The notes: generated by a model from the sequence alone, not told the origin. Shown: positions 52,671 through 61,808, counted from the first letter of the stretch. The stretch is DNA of 64,000 nucleotides from Vibrio sp. BS-M-Sm-2 (GCF_041504345.1 NZ_CP167895.1:62001-126000); one strand, 5' to 3'. Numbers and translations: made by a program.

Positions 52671-54413
52671 ATGCACTGTTCTTTCAATATAAATAACAAT
52701 AATGAGAGCTTGCAACTTATTTATAATGAAGAAAAAATATACATCAAAAGAAACAGTAATAAAATATCAGAGGAAAGTCTAAATAGTAAAGAGAGTTTTG
52801 TATTTAAATATCTTGTTGAGCACTCTTCAATATCGAACCCTCAATCAGCACGAGACGTTGAAGAATCGTTTAAATTACACTTTGATGAAGAGTTTAGTTT
52901 GTACGCATTAAAAAACATTATCGCTTCGATAAGAAAGAAGTATCGAAGTTTATGTAAAAAAGCAAAGATTGATAATAATAACGAACTGATCACCAACTTA
53001 TATAAGGTCGGCTACTTTATTGATTTAGATAAAAGTCCGGCAGATCGCATCAAACCTAAGCACAACATCAACCAATTCAAGCCCAGCCATATCGATGTGC
53101 TAAAGCTGATGTACCGCTCTTACCACAAAGAACTGATACGCTCTTTCATACTCATGCTGACTGTTTCTTCGTTTATCTTATTCGTTATCTACTTTTTCCA
53201 AATCTTTTATACAACGAAGATTGCCGATGAATACAGCCTCAACACTAAGCAGGTCGCAGAAGAAGTGATGAGCGATGGTTGTTACAGCGACGTCGCTGTC
53301 TACGCGCTAAGGCACTCTCTAAACTTTGACTCCGTCATCATGACAACACCAGATGGCTCATGTTACATATCTAAGAGCCGCTCCAAGTTCATAGAGCCAA
53401 ACCAAGTTGATGAGTTCTACGACAGCCTAGATTTTGCTTACTCACGTTTTAAGTTGCCTGAAAACGGCGTTTACCTTACCGCTCGAATTTCCAAGAACTC
53501 AATAGAAGCTCGCTATAGAAACTCATTATTACCGCTGTTCATAGATTCAGTCTCGATACAAAAAAATGGCTATTACATTCTGAATCTCGGAGAGCAAAGC
53601 CAGCCGATTTACCAACACTCACTGCCAAGCGGTGCGACTATCACTTTTTATAGTCACAATATAATCGCATTCTGGATCGGGCTAACTTTACTGTTAACTC
53701 TAATATTTTATCGTTCTTACCTGTTGGGCTTTGTCGTTTATCTGTTTCGCTGGAAGAATATCTCCTTTGAAGAAGAGCCTATCATCAACACGGAAGACAG
53801 CAGCGTCTTGTACTATGAACTGTTGTCCAGAGTGCGCAATGTCGGTGTGTTAGATTTCATCAATACCATGAGACGCACTAACCTATTGACCTTCCATACT
53901 ATTTTGCTGATTGAGACGGTTAAAAACGCCAAATCAAACAATAGCCATGAGATCTATGGCGTCAACGTATGCCCGAGTGCGTTAGTGGGTACTAACTTTG
54001 CTAAAATTCAGTACCATTTAGCGGCAATGGAAGCGAACGAATTTGTTGTCGAGATCACCGAATACTCGAACATCGGGTATGGGTGTGAGGTGATTGATAA
54101 CATCAAAGAAATTAAAAAGTTGGGGATTACTATCGCGCTGGATGACTTCGGTACCGGGAACAATAATATCGAGATTATTAGCGTTATTTCTCCGACGTAC
54201 CTGAAGTTAGATCGCTGTTTTGTCAAAGACATTGAATCAGGAGAACATCATCAAGGAGTGTTGCTCAACATATCCGAAATTGGACGCTTATCTAACATCA
54301 CTATGATTTACGAAGGTGTCGAAACTCGCCGACAACAATACATCTTGTGTCAACTCGGCTACAACCTGCAACAAGGCTACTTGTACAGCAGGCCTCAAAG
54401 CACCACGACTTGA
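52671..54413 (+). CDS. Membrane-anchored winged-helix (ToxR-like) and EAL fusion protein
   Basis: 580 aa. Residues 20-120 resemble an OmpR/ToxR winged helix (ESFVFKYLVEHSS, LKNIIASIRKKYRSL, YKVGYFIDL). Membrane helices lie near 157-178 and 330-352, with a periplasmic domain between them that carries two cysteines (DGCYSD, GSCYIS), as in CSS-EAL sensors. The C-terminal EAL domain keeps its key residues: YELLSRV (ELL for EAL), NVCPS, EITEYS, LDDFGTG, LKLDRCF, YEGVET and QQGYLYSRP. It could couple DNA binding to c-di-GMP breakdown across the membrane. Base composition is more AT-rich than its neighbours. Confidence 0.85.
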   Translation: MHCSFNINNNNESLQLIYNEEKIYIKRNSNKISEESLNSKESFVFKYLVEHSSISNPQSARDVEESFKLHFDEEFSLYALKNIIASIRKKYRSLCKKAKIDNNNELITNLYKVGYFIDLDKSPADRIKPKHNINQFKPSHIDVLKLMYRSYHKELIRSFILMLTVSSFILFVIYFFQIFYTTKIADEYSLNTKQVAEEVMSDGCYSDVAVYALRHSLNFDSVIMTTPDGSCYISKSRSKFIEPNQVDEFYDSLDFAYSRFKLPENGVYLTARISKNSIEARYRNSLLPLFIDSVSIQKNGYYILNLGEQSQPIYQHSLPSGATITFYSHNIIAFWIGLTLLLTLIFYRSYLLGFVVYLFRWKNISFEEEPIINTEDSSVLYYELLSRVRNVGVLDFINTMRRTNLLTFHTILLIETVKNAKSNNSHEIYGVNVCPSALVGTNFAKIQYHLAAMEANEFVVEITEYSNIGYGCEVIDNIKEIKKLGITIALDDFGTGNNNIEIISVISPTYLKLDRCFVKDIESGEHHQGVLLNISEIGRLSNITMIYEGVETRRQQYILCQLGYNLQQGYLYSRPQSTTT

Positions 54414-54434
54414 TCACTTTCTAGACATTAACTA

Positions 54435-54499
54435 CCTGTGAGCTCATTTATCCCGAATGACATTAGGCTCAAAAAGACAATCATGTCAGAGCTCACAGG
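54435..54499. other. Long inverted repeat between the EAL gene and the GntR operon
   Basis: CCTGTGAGCTC (54435-54445) pairs perfectly with GAGCTCACAGG (54489-54499), with inner TGACAT/ATGTCA (54458-54463, 54483-54488). No T-run follows. It may end the EAL transcript or act as an RNA processing site. Confidence 0.6.
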
Positions 54500-54693
54500 G
54501 GAAATATTGCCTACCCTAAAATCAAACAGGCAACAGCTTATCGAAGTAATCATCAAGTGAACAATCGAAGTTAAATCACTTCAAATTCAGCATCTTATCT
54601 ATATATCACACCTCTACCTTCAAGCACGTCTGGTCCGTCGATAATAATTATTTCCAATAAAAACCTTGCCAATCTGGATAAAAAGGTTAGTGT

Positions 54694-54707
54694 TATACAC
54701 ATGTATA
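54694..54707. promoter_or_regulatory. Candidate GntR operator
   Basis: TATACA-CA-TGTATA, an inverted repeat 20 bp before the GntR start. YtrA-type GntR regulators usually repress their own ABC operon from such a site. Confidence 0.5.
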
Positions 54708-54726
54708 TCACCATGCAGTTTTAATT

Positions 54727-55098
54727 ATGACCGAATGGAAAGACGACCAACCGATCTTTAGGCAGCTAGCTGCAAAGATCAGTGACCAAATTCTTCAAGG
54801 TGTTTGGTTAGAACAACAAGCATTGCCCTCAGTGCGTGCTGTTGCCGCCGATCTTAAAATCAACCACCTTACTGTCATGAAAAGCTATCAGTTACTGGTT
54901 GATGAAGACCTAGTCGAGAAAAAACGCGGCCAAGGTATGTATGTCGCAGAAGGGGCACTTCAAAAATTGAAAGAGTCCGCACATCAATCATTCATCAACA
55001 CACAGATCCCAGCCATCGCTGAGACGCTAGGCATCATTGATATGAGTGTCGAAGAACTCGTGAAACAGCTAGAACAACATATAAAGGACAAGTCATGA
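54727..55098 (+). CDS. GntR-family regulator, YtrA type
   Basis: 123 aa. The winged helix-turn-helix is clear (PIFRQLAAKISDQILQGVWL, LPSVRAVAADLKINHLTVMK), with a short C-terminal helical tail as in the YtrA subfamily. It represses the ABC transporter operon it heads. Its last codons overlap the ATPase start (55095). Confidence 0.92.
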   Translation: MTEWKDDQPIFRQLAAKISDQILQGVWLEQQALPSVRAVAADLKINHLTVMKSYQLLVDEDLVEKKRGQGMYVAEGALQKLKESAHQSFINTQIPAIAETLGIIDMSVEELVKQLEQHIKDKS

Positions 55099-55949
55099 GT
55101 ACTTTACTTTCAGTGAAAAACGTAACCAAAACCTATTCAAATCAAGTGGGTGTCGAGAACATCAGCTTTAAGTTAAAGCCGGGCCAAGTGCTTGGGCTGC
55201 TAGGTCACAATGGCGCAGGTAAATCGACCCTGATCAAATCACTGCTTGGTGGGCACAACTATCAAGGTGAGATAGAAGTTAACGGCTACCACCCTATCCA
55301 CCAGCATGCAGAACTCATGTTGCACCTGTCGTACATTTCAGATGTGAACGTATTGCCTGAGTGGATGACAGTAAAGCAACTGCTTCGATACACACAAGGC
55401 GTTCACCCAAGCTTCAACAAGCAAAAAGCAGAACAGACGTTAAGTAGCACCAACATTAAGCTATCTTCAACGATCAAACAGCTTTCTAAAGGGATGAAGG
55501 TACAGCTTCACCTTGCAATCATTATCGCGACCGACACTCAAGTGTTGATCTTAGATGAGCCAACGCTAGGTCTAGATCTGCTCTACCGCGATACTTTCTA
55601 TCGCCACCTCCTAGAGTGGTTCCATGACGGCGAACGCGCGATGATCATCGCTAGCCACGAGGTTTCAGAGATTGAACACCTATTAACAGACGTATTAATT
55701 TTGAAACAAGGCCATTGTGTGCTGCAAAAGAGCATGGAAGACATCGAGAACGACTATTTCATTATCGATGTCGCAAACAACCACTCAAGTGAAATCCAGA
55801 AACTCAATCCACTGACCTCACAGCCTGGGCTAGGAACCACTAAGTGGTTATTGGAAGGCCAATACAAAGCGCAAGTTGAATCATTGGGTAACATCTACAA
55901 CGTTGGTCTCGCAGACCTATTCCTTGCAACACAGACGGAGAAGGCATAA
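55095..55949 (+). CDS. ABC transporter ATP-binding protein
   Basis: 284 aa. Walker A GHNGAGKST, a Q-loop near LHLSYISDV, signature QLSKGMKVQLHL (LSKGM in place of LSGGQ), Walker B VLILDEPTLGLD and the switch His in IASHEV. The modified signature is normal for the YtrB/NatA-like group linked to GntR regulators. The stop overlaps the permease start by one base. Confidence 0.93.
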   Translation: MSTLLSVKNVTKTYSNQVGVENISFKLKPGQVLGLLGHNGAGKSTLIKSLLGGHNYQGEIEVNGYHPIHQHAELMLHLSYISDVNVLPEWMTVKQLLRYTQGVHPSFNKQKAEQTLSSTNIKLSSTIKQLSKGMKVQLHLAIIIATDTQVLILDEPTLGLDLLYRDTFYRHLLEWFHDGERAMIIASHEVSEIEHLLTDVLILKQGHCVLQKSMEDIENDYFIIDVANNHSSEIQKLNPLTSQPGLGTTKWLLEGQYKAQVESLGNIYNVGLADLFLATQTEKA

Positions 55950-56806
55950 TGCACCCAACTTTTTATATGCTAGAAAAAGAACTGATCGAGCACAAAATTA
56001 ACACTCGATTGCCTCTATTTATCGCGTTATGTGGTTTCTTGCTGTTCGTTAGTTTGTTTTTCAATGGCGCAGCGCAGCATGAGTTTTTCTTCCAAATGGA
56101 AGTGAATGGTGACGTGAGCGACATCCACAGAGAGTTCGCACAAGACCTCAACTCAGTGATCTACTTTGGTGCAGGCCTTATTTCTCTCATACTTTCGACG
56201 CTTTACATCCCTAAAACACTGCGTAAAGAGCGCCAAGAAGGCAGTTCGATGTTTTGGAGAAGTATGCCAGTATCCAATGCCATGACTCACGCCGTGAAGC
56301 TAGGCTTCGGTCTCGTGGTTATTCCGGCTATCTGCGCGCTATTAGTTCTATTCGCTGACGTCCTGTTTTGGGTACTGAACGTTTCAAGCGAACAACAATT
56401 GGCATTGATAGTAGAGCAGCAATCACTGTTTTATGTGCTGAGCAATTGGTTGGTGTTCTTTGGACGAATGATGTTAATTGCATTAGTTCTGCTGCCATTA
56501 GCAACGGTTACTCTGGCGATTTCACAACTGGTGAACTCTCCATTGCTTGTCATTTTTATCTCAAGCTATGCGATTAAGTTTCTGTCTGTCGCCGTGTTTG
56601 GATTTTATGGCATCAATGACTTCTTCTCTCTCATCGCTTCACTGCCGATGAATCTACTCACAGCAAGCAATCCATTCAGCGTGATTGCAGAAGCGCCAGT
56701 TCTGTCTTTGGGTATTTATGTACTGATTGGTGTTGGCGGCTATCTGTTGAGCCTAAAGCTAAATAGAACGGACGATGTGAGCTTGAAGACGCTGTTCCAA
56801 CGATAG
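55949..56806 (+). CDS. ABC transporter permease
   Basis: 285 aa with six membrane segments and a large periplasmic loop after the first (residues 42-70). It is an ABC-2-like permease, partner of the ATPase encoded before it. It may export or detoxify a cell-envelope-active compound, judging from other GntR/YtrA operons; the substrate is unknown. Confidence 0.88.
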   Translation: MHPTFYMLEKELIEHKINTRLPLFIALCGFLLFVSLFFNGAAQHEFFFQMEVNGDVSDIHREFAQDLNSVIYFGAGLISLILSTLYIPKTLRKERQEGSSMFWRSMPVSNAMTHAVKLGFGLVVIPAICALLVLFADVLFWVLNVSSEQQLALIVEQQSLFYVLSNWLVFFGRMMLIALVLLPLATVTLAISQLVNSPLLVIFISSYAIKFLSVAVFGFYGINDFFSLIASLPMNLLTASNPFSVIAEAPVLSLGIYVLIGVGGYLLSLKLNRTDDVSLKTLFQR

Positions 56807-56862
56807 AGTCACTTATTCTGAGCCCTCAACGGGTAACCAAATTAGATATCAAAATCTAAATC

Positions 56863-56891
56863 AAAGCTTCTGAGAAATCGGGAGCTTTTTT
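56863..56891 (+). terminator. Probable terminator of the GntR-ABC operon
   Basis: AAGCTTC pairs with GGAGCTT (one G-U), followed by six T. Confidence 0.55.
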
Positions 56892-57029
56892 ATTGGCTGC
56901 TGTTTTATTGTTAGGTGCTTTGAATTCTAACAACGGTTTTCGTGATAGAGGCAAAGATACGGATTGGTGGTTGGTTTTGCTTCAGGGAGCTGAGTACTGA
57001 GTGAGGTAAGGATAATCTAGGAGGTATTA

Positions 57030-57075
57030 ATGAGCTGACATTGAATTGCATTATTGTTAATGCCTGCCAGCTCTT
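57030..57075. other. Nested hairpin in an intergenic region
   Basis: GAGCTG and CAGCTC enclose a second stem GCATTA-TTGT-TAATGC. No ORF accompanies it; it could be part of a small RNA, but no promoter was identified. Confidence 0.35.
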
Positions 57076-57162
57076 TGGGGGATGATTTCTTTAGTCGCTG
57101 ACCAGATGAAGGTCCTTGAGAGCGCTATTGAAATCGGTTTGTTGCGTTTTACATTTGATTAA

Positions 57163-57180
57163 GCTGTTCAGCTTTTTTAA
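57163..57180 (+). terminator. Short terminator-like hairpin
   Basis: AAGCTG-TT-CAGCTT followed by a T-run. It lies downstream of the nested hairpin at 57030. Confidence 0.45.
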
Positions 57181-57198
57181 AGCTTTACGATTTAAAGC

Positions 57199-57282
57199 TT
57201 ATTTCTTTGAAGCTTCTTTCGCTGTGTCTTTCCAGTATTGGATGCGAACGCGATGAAGCTGTGCTCTTCTCATTTTTTTCAT
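57199..57282 (-). CDS. Possible 27-aa basic small protein
   Basis: ATG at 57282 with AAGGAAA about 10 bp upstream; the peptide begins MKKMRRAQLHRVRIQYWKDT and ends KEASKK. It is strongly basic with one Trp. It is the only ORF with a ribosome site in a gap of nearly 1 kb. It may be a small RNA- or membrane-binding protein, or chance. No homologue is known to me. Confidence 0.4.
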   Translation of the reverse strand: MKKMRRAQLHRVRIQYWKDTAKEASKK

Positions 57283-57792
57283 AAGGGATATTTCCTTTTC
57301 TTTAACTGCTCTTCATGAGCTATTTTTATTGCCAACTATTCGAATCTAACGGTGTTTGACGGCCAGATCAATGATACAAATCACAAAATATATAGAGTTT
57401 TGAGTACCATTTACATCAAAGTATGACCTAGTTATCAACTATGGCTCAATTCAATCTCTTAAGCCGTTGTTCGAAATTTAGATTAGTTATCTCAGATGAC
57501 AAATTCATTTCAGTATCAATACAGTTCAGTGATACGTATTTAATAGACCGGACTAACACGGATTTAGTTCCCAATAATTTGCCTTTCCTACTCCTGCCAT
57601 TAACTGGCCTTTCTCGCGTAATACTTGTCTTCCTCCCAATTAAAGTTACAGCGTAACTGGTGTGCTTTTTGTATTGACTATTTTTTATTCACACAGGCCT
57701 ATACGACACAAACTCAAAATGGGATTATGTTTGTAACGGAAGAGCTTTTAATAGAAAAAGACAGTAATAGATAAAATCAAATGGACGTGATC

Positions 57793-58080
57793 ATGAGTAA
57801 AGTCATTCTACAAGGGCATATCCTTGTGCCAAACAACGACCTAGAAGCCGTCACACAAGCGCTGGTTATTCATAAGGAACTCACACTCTCAGAACCTGGT
57901 TGTATCGTGTTTCGAGTCAGTCAAAGCTCACTTCAACCTAATCGTTTTGAAGTTTATGAGGAATTCACTAGCCGTGAGGCGTTTGAAGCGCACCAACAGC
58001 GAGTCAAAATTTCTGAGTGGGGTGACATTTCGAAGAATGCAACACGTCACTATCAAGTCACCGATGTTCCGACACCATAA
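57793..58080 (+). CDS. Antibiotic-biosynthesis-monooxygenase (ABM) domain protein
   Basis: 95 aa from ATG 57793 (an ATG at 57781 adds four residues). The ABM fold is clear from EPGCIVFRVSQSSLQPNRF, VYEEFTSREAFEAHQQ. Family members include YgiN-type quinol monooxygenases and haem oxygenases; which applies is unclear. Its stop overlaps the next start by ATGA-type spacing. Confidence 0.85.
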   Translation: MSKVILQGHILVPNNDLEAVTQALVIHKELTLSEPGCIVFRVSQSSLQPNRFEVYEEFTSREAFEAHQQRVKISEWGDISKNATRHYQVTDVPTP

Positions 58081-58634
58081 TGATTGACCCGCTAGCCAAC
58101 CGTATTATCACATTGATCAAACAAGATCCCCTGCGAATGAAGGTTTTAGACTACGTCTCTCAGCTGGGTTTACCACAATGCTATATCGCCGCGGGCTTTG
58201 TGCGAAATTTCGTTTGGGACTACCTACATGGTTATGCCTCCCCGACTCCACTCAATGATATTGATGTGATCTACTTTGATCCCAACGATACCTCTTACGA
58301 ATCGGCTATTCGATACGAGGCTCAGCTTCAAGAGTGGTTACCTGAACTCAACTGGCAAGTTCGCAATCAAGCCAGCATGCACACCAGAAATGGGGATGGG
58401 CCTTACCAAGGTTCATTGGATGCGATGCGTTACTGGCCAGAGAAAGAAACCGCCGTCGCCGTAAAGCAAAGCCCGACAGGAGAAATCGAGTGTATTTCCG
58501 CTTTTGGTTTAGAGAGTTTGTTTGATTTAAAGATCACACCGACCCCTAATCGCAACAAAGACGTGTTTGACCAACGAGTTCAGTCTAAAAACTGGTTAAC
58601 TCATTGGCCCAAGTTAACGATTGGAAACAATTAA
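58080..58634 (+). CDS. Nucleotidyltransferase family protein
   Basis: 184 aa. The nucleotidyltransferase G-x-R/D-x-D landmarks appear as IAAGFVRNFVWDYLHG and LNDIDVIYFD, with the metal-binding D-x-D in DIDV. The length and the late FGLESLFDLKITP stretch match the DUF925-type nucleotidyltransferase-like group. Substrate unknown. It follows the ABM gene directly. Confidence 0.85.
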   Translation: MIDPLANRIITLIKQDPLRMKVLDYVSQLGLPQCYIAAGFVRNFVWDYLHGYASPTPLNDIDVIYFDPNDTSYESAIRYEAQLQEWLPELNWQVRNQASMHTRNGDGPYQGSLDAMRYWPEKETAVAVKQSPTGEIECISAFGLESLFDLKITPTPNRNKDVFDQRVQSKNWLTHWPKLTIGNN

Positions 58635-58668
58635 CGATTAACGATTAGCGATTAGCGATTAGCGATTA
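58634..58668. repeat. 7-bp tandem repeat, five units
   Basis: ACGATTA twice, then GCGATTA three times, directly after the nucleotidyltransferase stop. It lies outside any gene and may vary in copy number. Confidence 0.8.
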
Positions 58669-58872
58669 GCCACAGTGAGTTAATGAGCGGCTACAGTCAA
58701 CGATCGGCCGGATTCAAAATGAAAACCATTGACTAAAAGCCCAATCAGATCGAACATGCCCCCACTTGCTTAGCTTATTAATTTATTAGCTTAGTAAGTT
58801 AGTAACTAACCAAGTCATCAACCGCGCTCGGTCACTCACTGCTGCGCTCTCTCGTCATACTGAGTAACGACC

Positions 58873-59310
58873 ATGAACCAACAATACATGCTGCAAGCTC
58901 TTGAAGCTTCGCGCCAAGCCCTACCCGATTGCCAACCAAACCCGCCAGTGGGTTGTGTTTTGGTTAGGAACGATAAAGTGGTGTCTGTTGGATATACGCA
59001 AAAAGTCGGTGGAAACCACGCCGAGGTTGAAGCACTGAATGGCTATGACAGCGAAACGGACGGAGAAATGGAGGGCGTTACCGCTTACGTAACTTTAGAG
59101 CCATGTTCATTTGTTGGCAGAACACCCGCTTGTGCCAATACATTGGTTAAAGCAGGTGTAAAACACGTAGTAGTGGCGATGCTAGACCCAGACCCGCGCA
59201 ATAATGGTCGTGGTGTGGCGATACTTGAATCGCACGGCGTGAAAGTGGATGTAGGGCTATGCCAAGAACAAGTGAGCGCTTTTCTAACCCCGTATCTTGG
59301 TAAGTCTTAG
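58873..59310 (+). CDS. Stand-alone RibD-type cytidine/deoxycytidylate deaminase domain
   Basis: 145 aa. The zinc site is complete: NHAEVEAL (H-A-E) and EPCSFVGRTPAC (P-C-x8-C). The sequence NPPVGCVLV and LDPDPRNNGRG are typical of the RibD deaminase half, which deaminates diaminohydroxyphosphoribosylaminopyrimidine in riboflavin synthesis. The reductase half is missing, so it is about 40% of a normal RibD. No rib genes are adjacent, so its true substrate may differ. Confidence 0.85.
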   Translation: MNQQYMLQALEASRQALPDCQPNPPVGCVLVRNDKVVSVGYTQKVGGNHAEVEALNGYDSETDGEMEGVTAYVTLEPCSFVGRTPACANTLVKAGVKHVVVAMLDPDPRNNGRGVAILESHGVKVDVGLCQEQVSAFLTPYLGKS

Positions 59311-59328
59311 CTCTTAAACAAGCCAACG

Positions 59329-59781
59329 CTAGCTCAATTTGACTCGATAAAGCGGATTGACTGGCTTATCGACAAAATACGACCAAATATGATCGTAGAC
59401 GGCATGTTGGTTGGGGAACGGCGCAAGTGCTTTCGCTTCCTCTAAATCGCACCAGCGGTACTCTGTATGTTCCTCGTTCAGTTCAATCGCTTGGTTGGGT
59501 GGGCATAGCACCGCAAACACTGGGATTAGCTGAATCACATTAACGTGAGCCTCGTAAAACTGCTCCAGAAACTGCGCGTTATACAAAGCTTTCACTTTAA
59601 TTTGGGTCTCTTCTTCAAACTCGCGCACGATAGCCTGCCAGCCTGTTTCACCTGCTTCAATCGAGCCTGCGACATGGCACCAAAATTCGCCTTTCACACG
59701 CTTCATTAATAACATTTTCATTTGTCCGTCGATCTCTGAAATAGCGACACCGGATACAATCGAAGTATTGAGTGGAATCAT
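59329..59781 (-). CDS. NUDIX hydrolase
   Basis: 150 aa. The NUDIX box reads GSIEAGETGWQAIVREFEEE followed by TQI, matching G-x5-E-x7-R-E-x-x-E-E with T at the usual G position. It hydrolyses a nucleoside-diphosphate-linked compound. The sequence resembles dATP/pyrophosphohydrolase-type members (RVKGEFWCHVAGSIE); substrate not deducible. Convergent with the deaminase gene. Confidence 0.9.
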   Translation of the reverse strand: MIPLNTSIVSGVAISEIDGQMKMLLMKRVKGEFWCHVAGSIEAGETGWQAIVREFEEETQIKVKALYNAQFLEQFYEAHVNVIQLIPVFAVLCPPNQAIELNEEHTEYRWCDLEEAKALAPFPNQHAVYDHIWSYFVDKPVNPLYRVKLS

Positions 59782-60095
59782 AACGTTACCTTAGATTGAA
59801 CAAGAGGGCGGCAAGGCTACCACCCTTCGTTTATGAAGTTGTCTTCTTTGATTAAAAACGAGAGGCCACTCATCAATTTATAAACATCAAGCGTAACTCT
59901 TGAGGTTTGTATATCTAATAACAACCTTTGTACCCAGTCATTGAGCGATTCTTATTTGAGGCGTATTTCGATAAAGAGTAGAATCGCCGCCTTGTACTGT
60001 GTTTCTTCACTTTTGTTTTTAGCGCATCAGTTTTTAGACTCTCACACAGTAGACTCACAACCATTTATCACCACGATATAAGTATTAATACGACT
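59782..60095. other. Intergenic stretch with no recognised element
   Basis: Divergent promoter region between the NUDIX and RluA-family genes. No hairpin, repeat or known operator was recognised. Confidence 0.5.
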
Positions 60096-61808
60096 ATGCA
60101 CTCATCAAAATCAACGCACGACTCAGAAAACAGCCATACTCCTGAGCATTGCTTCACTCGTTTTCAACAGCCGATCGAGTCATATTCGTTGCCTGAGCGT
60201 TTCACCTTCCCGTTCTATTACGAACCGCACCCACTGTGTGAAATCGCCTCTCATCAGCTTCAACAATATCTAGAAACTCAAACCGACTGGCAGCATGACT
60301 TCGGACTGGATTCTGACGCTGGTCGCGGCAAAATGTTTGGTGTGTTACTGGTGAAAAGCCCTGAAGGTGAATTGGGTTACTTCTCTGCTTTCTCAGGCAA
60401 AATCGCCGACCAAAACCTACTGCCTCACTTTGTGCCACCCGTATTCGACATGTTGAGCAGCGACAGCTTTTTCCATCAAGACACAGCCGACATGATGGCT
60501 GTGAATGCGGAATTTAAAGCGCTGCAAGCAAACGCTGAATACCTTGAACTGTGCGAACAGTTAGCGCAGCAGAAAGCGCAAGCTGAACAGGAGATTGAAG
60601 CTCAGCGTTTATTAATTATAGAAGGCCGAAAAACACGTAAAGAACAACGCGAACAAGGTAAAGAAAACCTTGATGAGCAAGCCTTCGAACAGCTAAATAA
60701 CGAGTTAAACAAGGCCAGTGTTGCCGACAAGAATCAGCAAAAATATCTTAAGCTCAACTGGGAACAAATTCTAAATGAGTTACAAATCAAAGTTGATGTG
60801 TTCACTGTTCAATTAGCTGAACTCAAAGAGCAAAGAGCACACCTTTCTCATCAGCTTCAGCACAAGCTTTTTTCACAATACGCTTTCCAAAATGCGGAAG
60901 GTAACATTGAGGATCTCAACCAGATCTTTGAAGACACGCCAAACAAGATACCACCAGCAGGTTCTGGCGAGTGTGCCGCACCCAAGCTTCTGCAATACGC
61001 GTATTTAAACGGTTACACACCATTGGCACTGGCTGAATTTTGGTGGGGTCGTTCACCGAAATCGGAAATCCGTAAACACAAGAAATACTACGCCTCTTGC
61101 CAAAGTAAGTGTGTACCGATTTTAGGTCACATGATGAAAGGCCTTGAAGTCGATCCCAACCCATTGCTAGAGAACCCAGCAGAAGGTAAAGACCTCGATA
61201 TCCTGTTCCAAGACGATCACATCGTTGTGGTACACAAGCCAGCAGGTTTTCTCTCCGTACCGGGTAAAACCATCAAAGATTCGGCCTACACTCGTGTTCA
61301 AGAAATGCATCCCGATGTTGAAGGGCCATTTGTTATCCACCGCTTGGATATGGCGACCTCTGGCATTCTAATATTTGCTCTTACACGACGTGCGAACAAA
61401 AGCCTACAGAAGCAGTTCATTACTCGTGAAGTTGAGAAGCGTTACGTGGCAATGATAGAAGGCGTTTTAGAGCAAGATGAAGGCTATGTTCGCTTACCAC
61501 TGCGTGGAGATTTATACGATCGTCCTCGTCAGATTGTCTGCTTCGAACACGGCAAGCCAGCTGAAACGAAATGGGAAGTGATTGAGCGAAACCAAGACAC
61601 CACTAAGGTTTATCTGCACCCTAAAACAGGCCGCACACACCAATTACGAGTTCACTGTTCACACCAAGAAGGGCTAGATATGCCTATCTTGGGTGACGGC
61701 TTATACGGCAACAAAGCCGACCGACTGCACTTACACGCAGAAAGGCTAGCACTACACCACCCAGTCACCAAAGAGTGGATGGAGTTCCAGTTCGACGCTG
61801 AGTTCTAA
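60096..61808 (+). CDS. RluA-family 23S/tRNA pseudouridine synthase with long N-terminal extension
   Basis: 570 aa, about twice the size of RluA. The catalytic domain is C-terminal (from about residue 365): HKPAGFLSVPG, HRLDMATSGIL with the catalytic Asp, and PKTGRTHQLRVH. The N-terminal half has a long E/Q-rich coiled coil (about 140-270) and a conserved region around KIPPAGSGECAAPKLLQYAY. Such extended members occur in vibrios and are usually annotated as RluA-like. The target uridine is unknown. Confidence 0.9.
   Translation: MHSSKSTHDSENSHTPEHCFTRFQQPIESYSLPERFTFPFYYEPHPLCEIASHQLQQYLETQTDWQHDFGLDSDAGRGKMFGVLLVKSPEGELGYFSAFSGKIADQNLLPHFVPPVFDMLSSDSFFHQDTADMMAVNAEFKALQANAEYLELCEQLAQQKAQAEQEIEAQRLLIIEGRKTRKEQREQGKENLDEQAFEQLNNELNKASVADKNQQKYLKLNWEQILNELQIKVDVFTVQLAELKEQRAHLSHQLQHKLFSQYAFQNAEGNIEDLNQIFEDTPNKIPPAGSGECAAPKLLQYAYLNGYTPLALAEFWWGRSPKSEIRKHKKYYASCQSKCVPILGHMMKGLEVDPNPLLENPAEGKDLDILFQDDHIVVVHKPAGFLSVPGKTIKDSAYTRVQEMHPDVEGPFVIHRLDMATSGILIFALTRRANKSLQKQFITREVEKRYVAMIEGVLEQDEGYVRLPLRGDLYDRPRQIVCFEHGKPAETKWEVIERNQDTTKVYLHPKTGRTHQLRVHCSHQEGLDMPILGDGLYGNKADRLHLHAERLALHHPVTKEWMEFQFDAEF

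Noticed and set aside
57441..57656. 71-codon frame in the gap before the ABM gene
   Set aside because: No ribosome site and no recognisable protein features.
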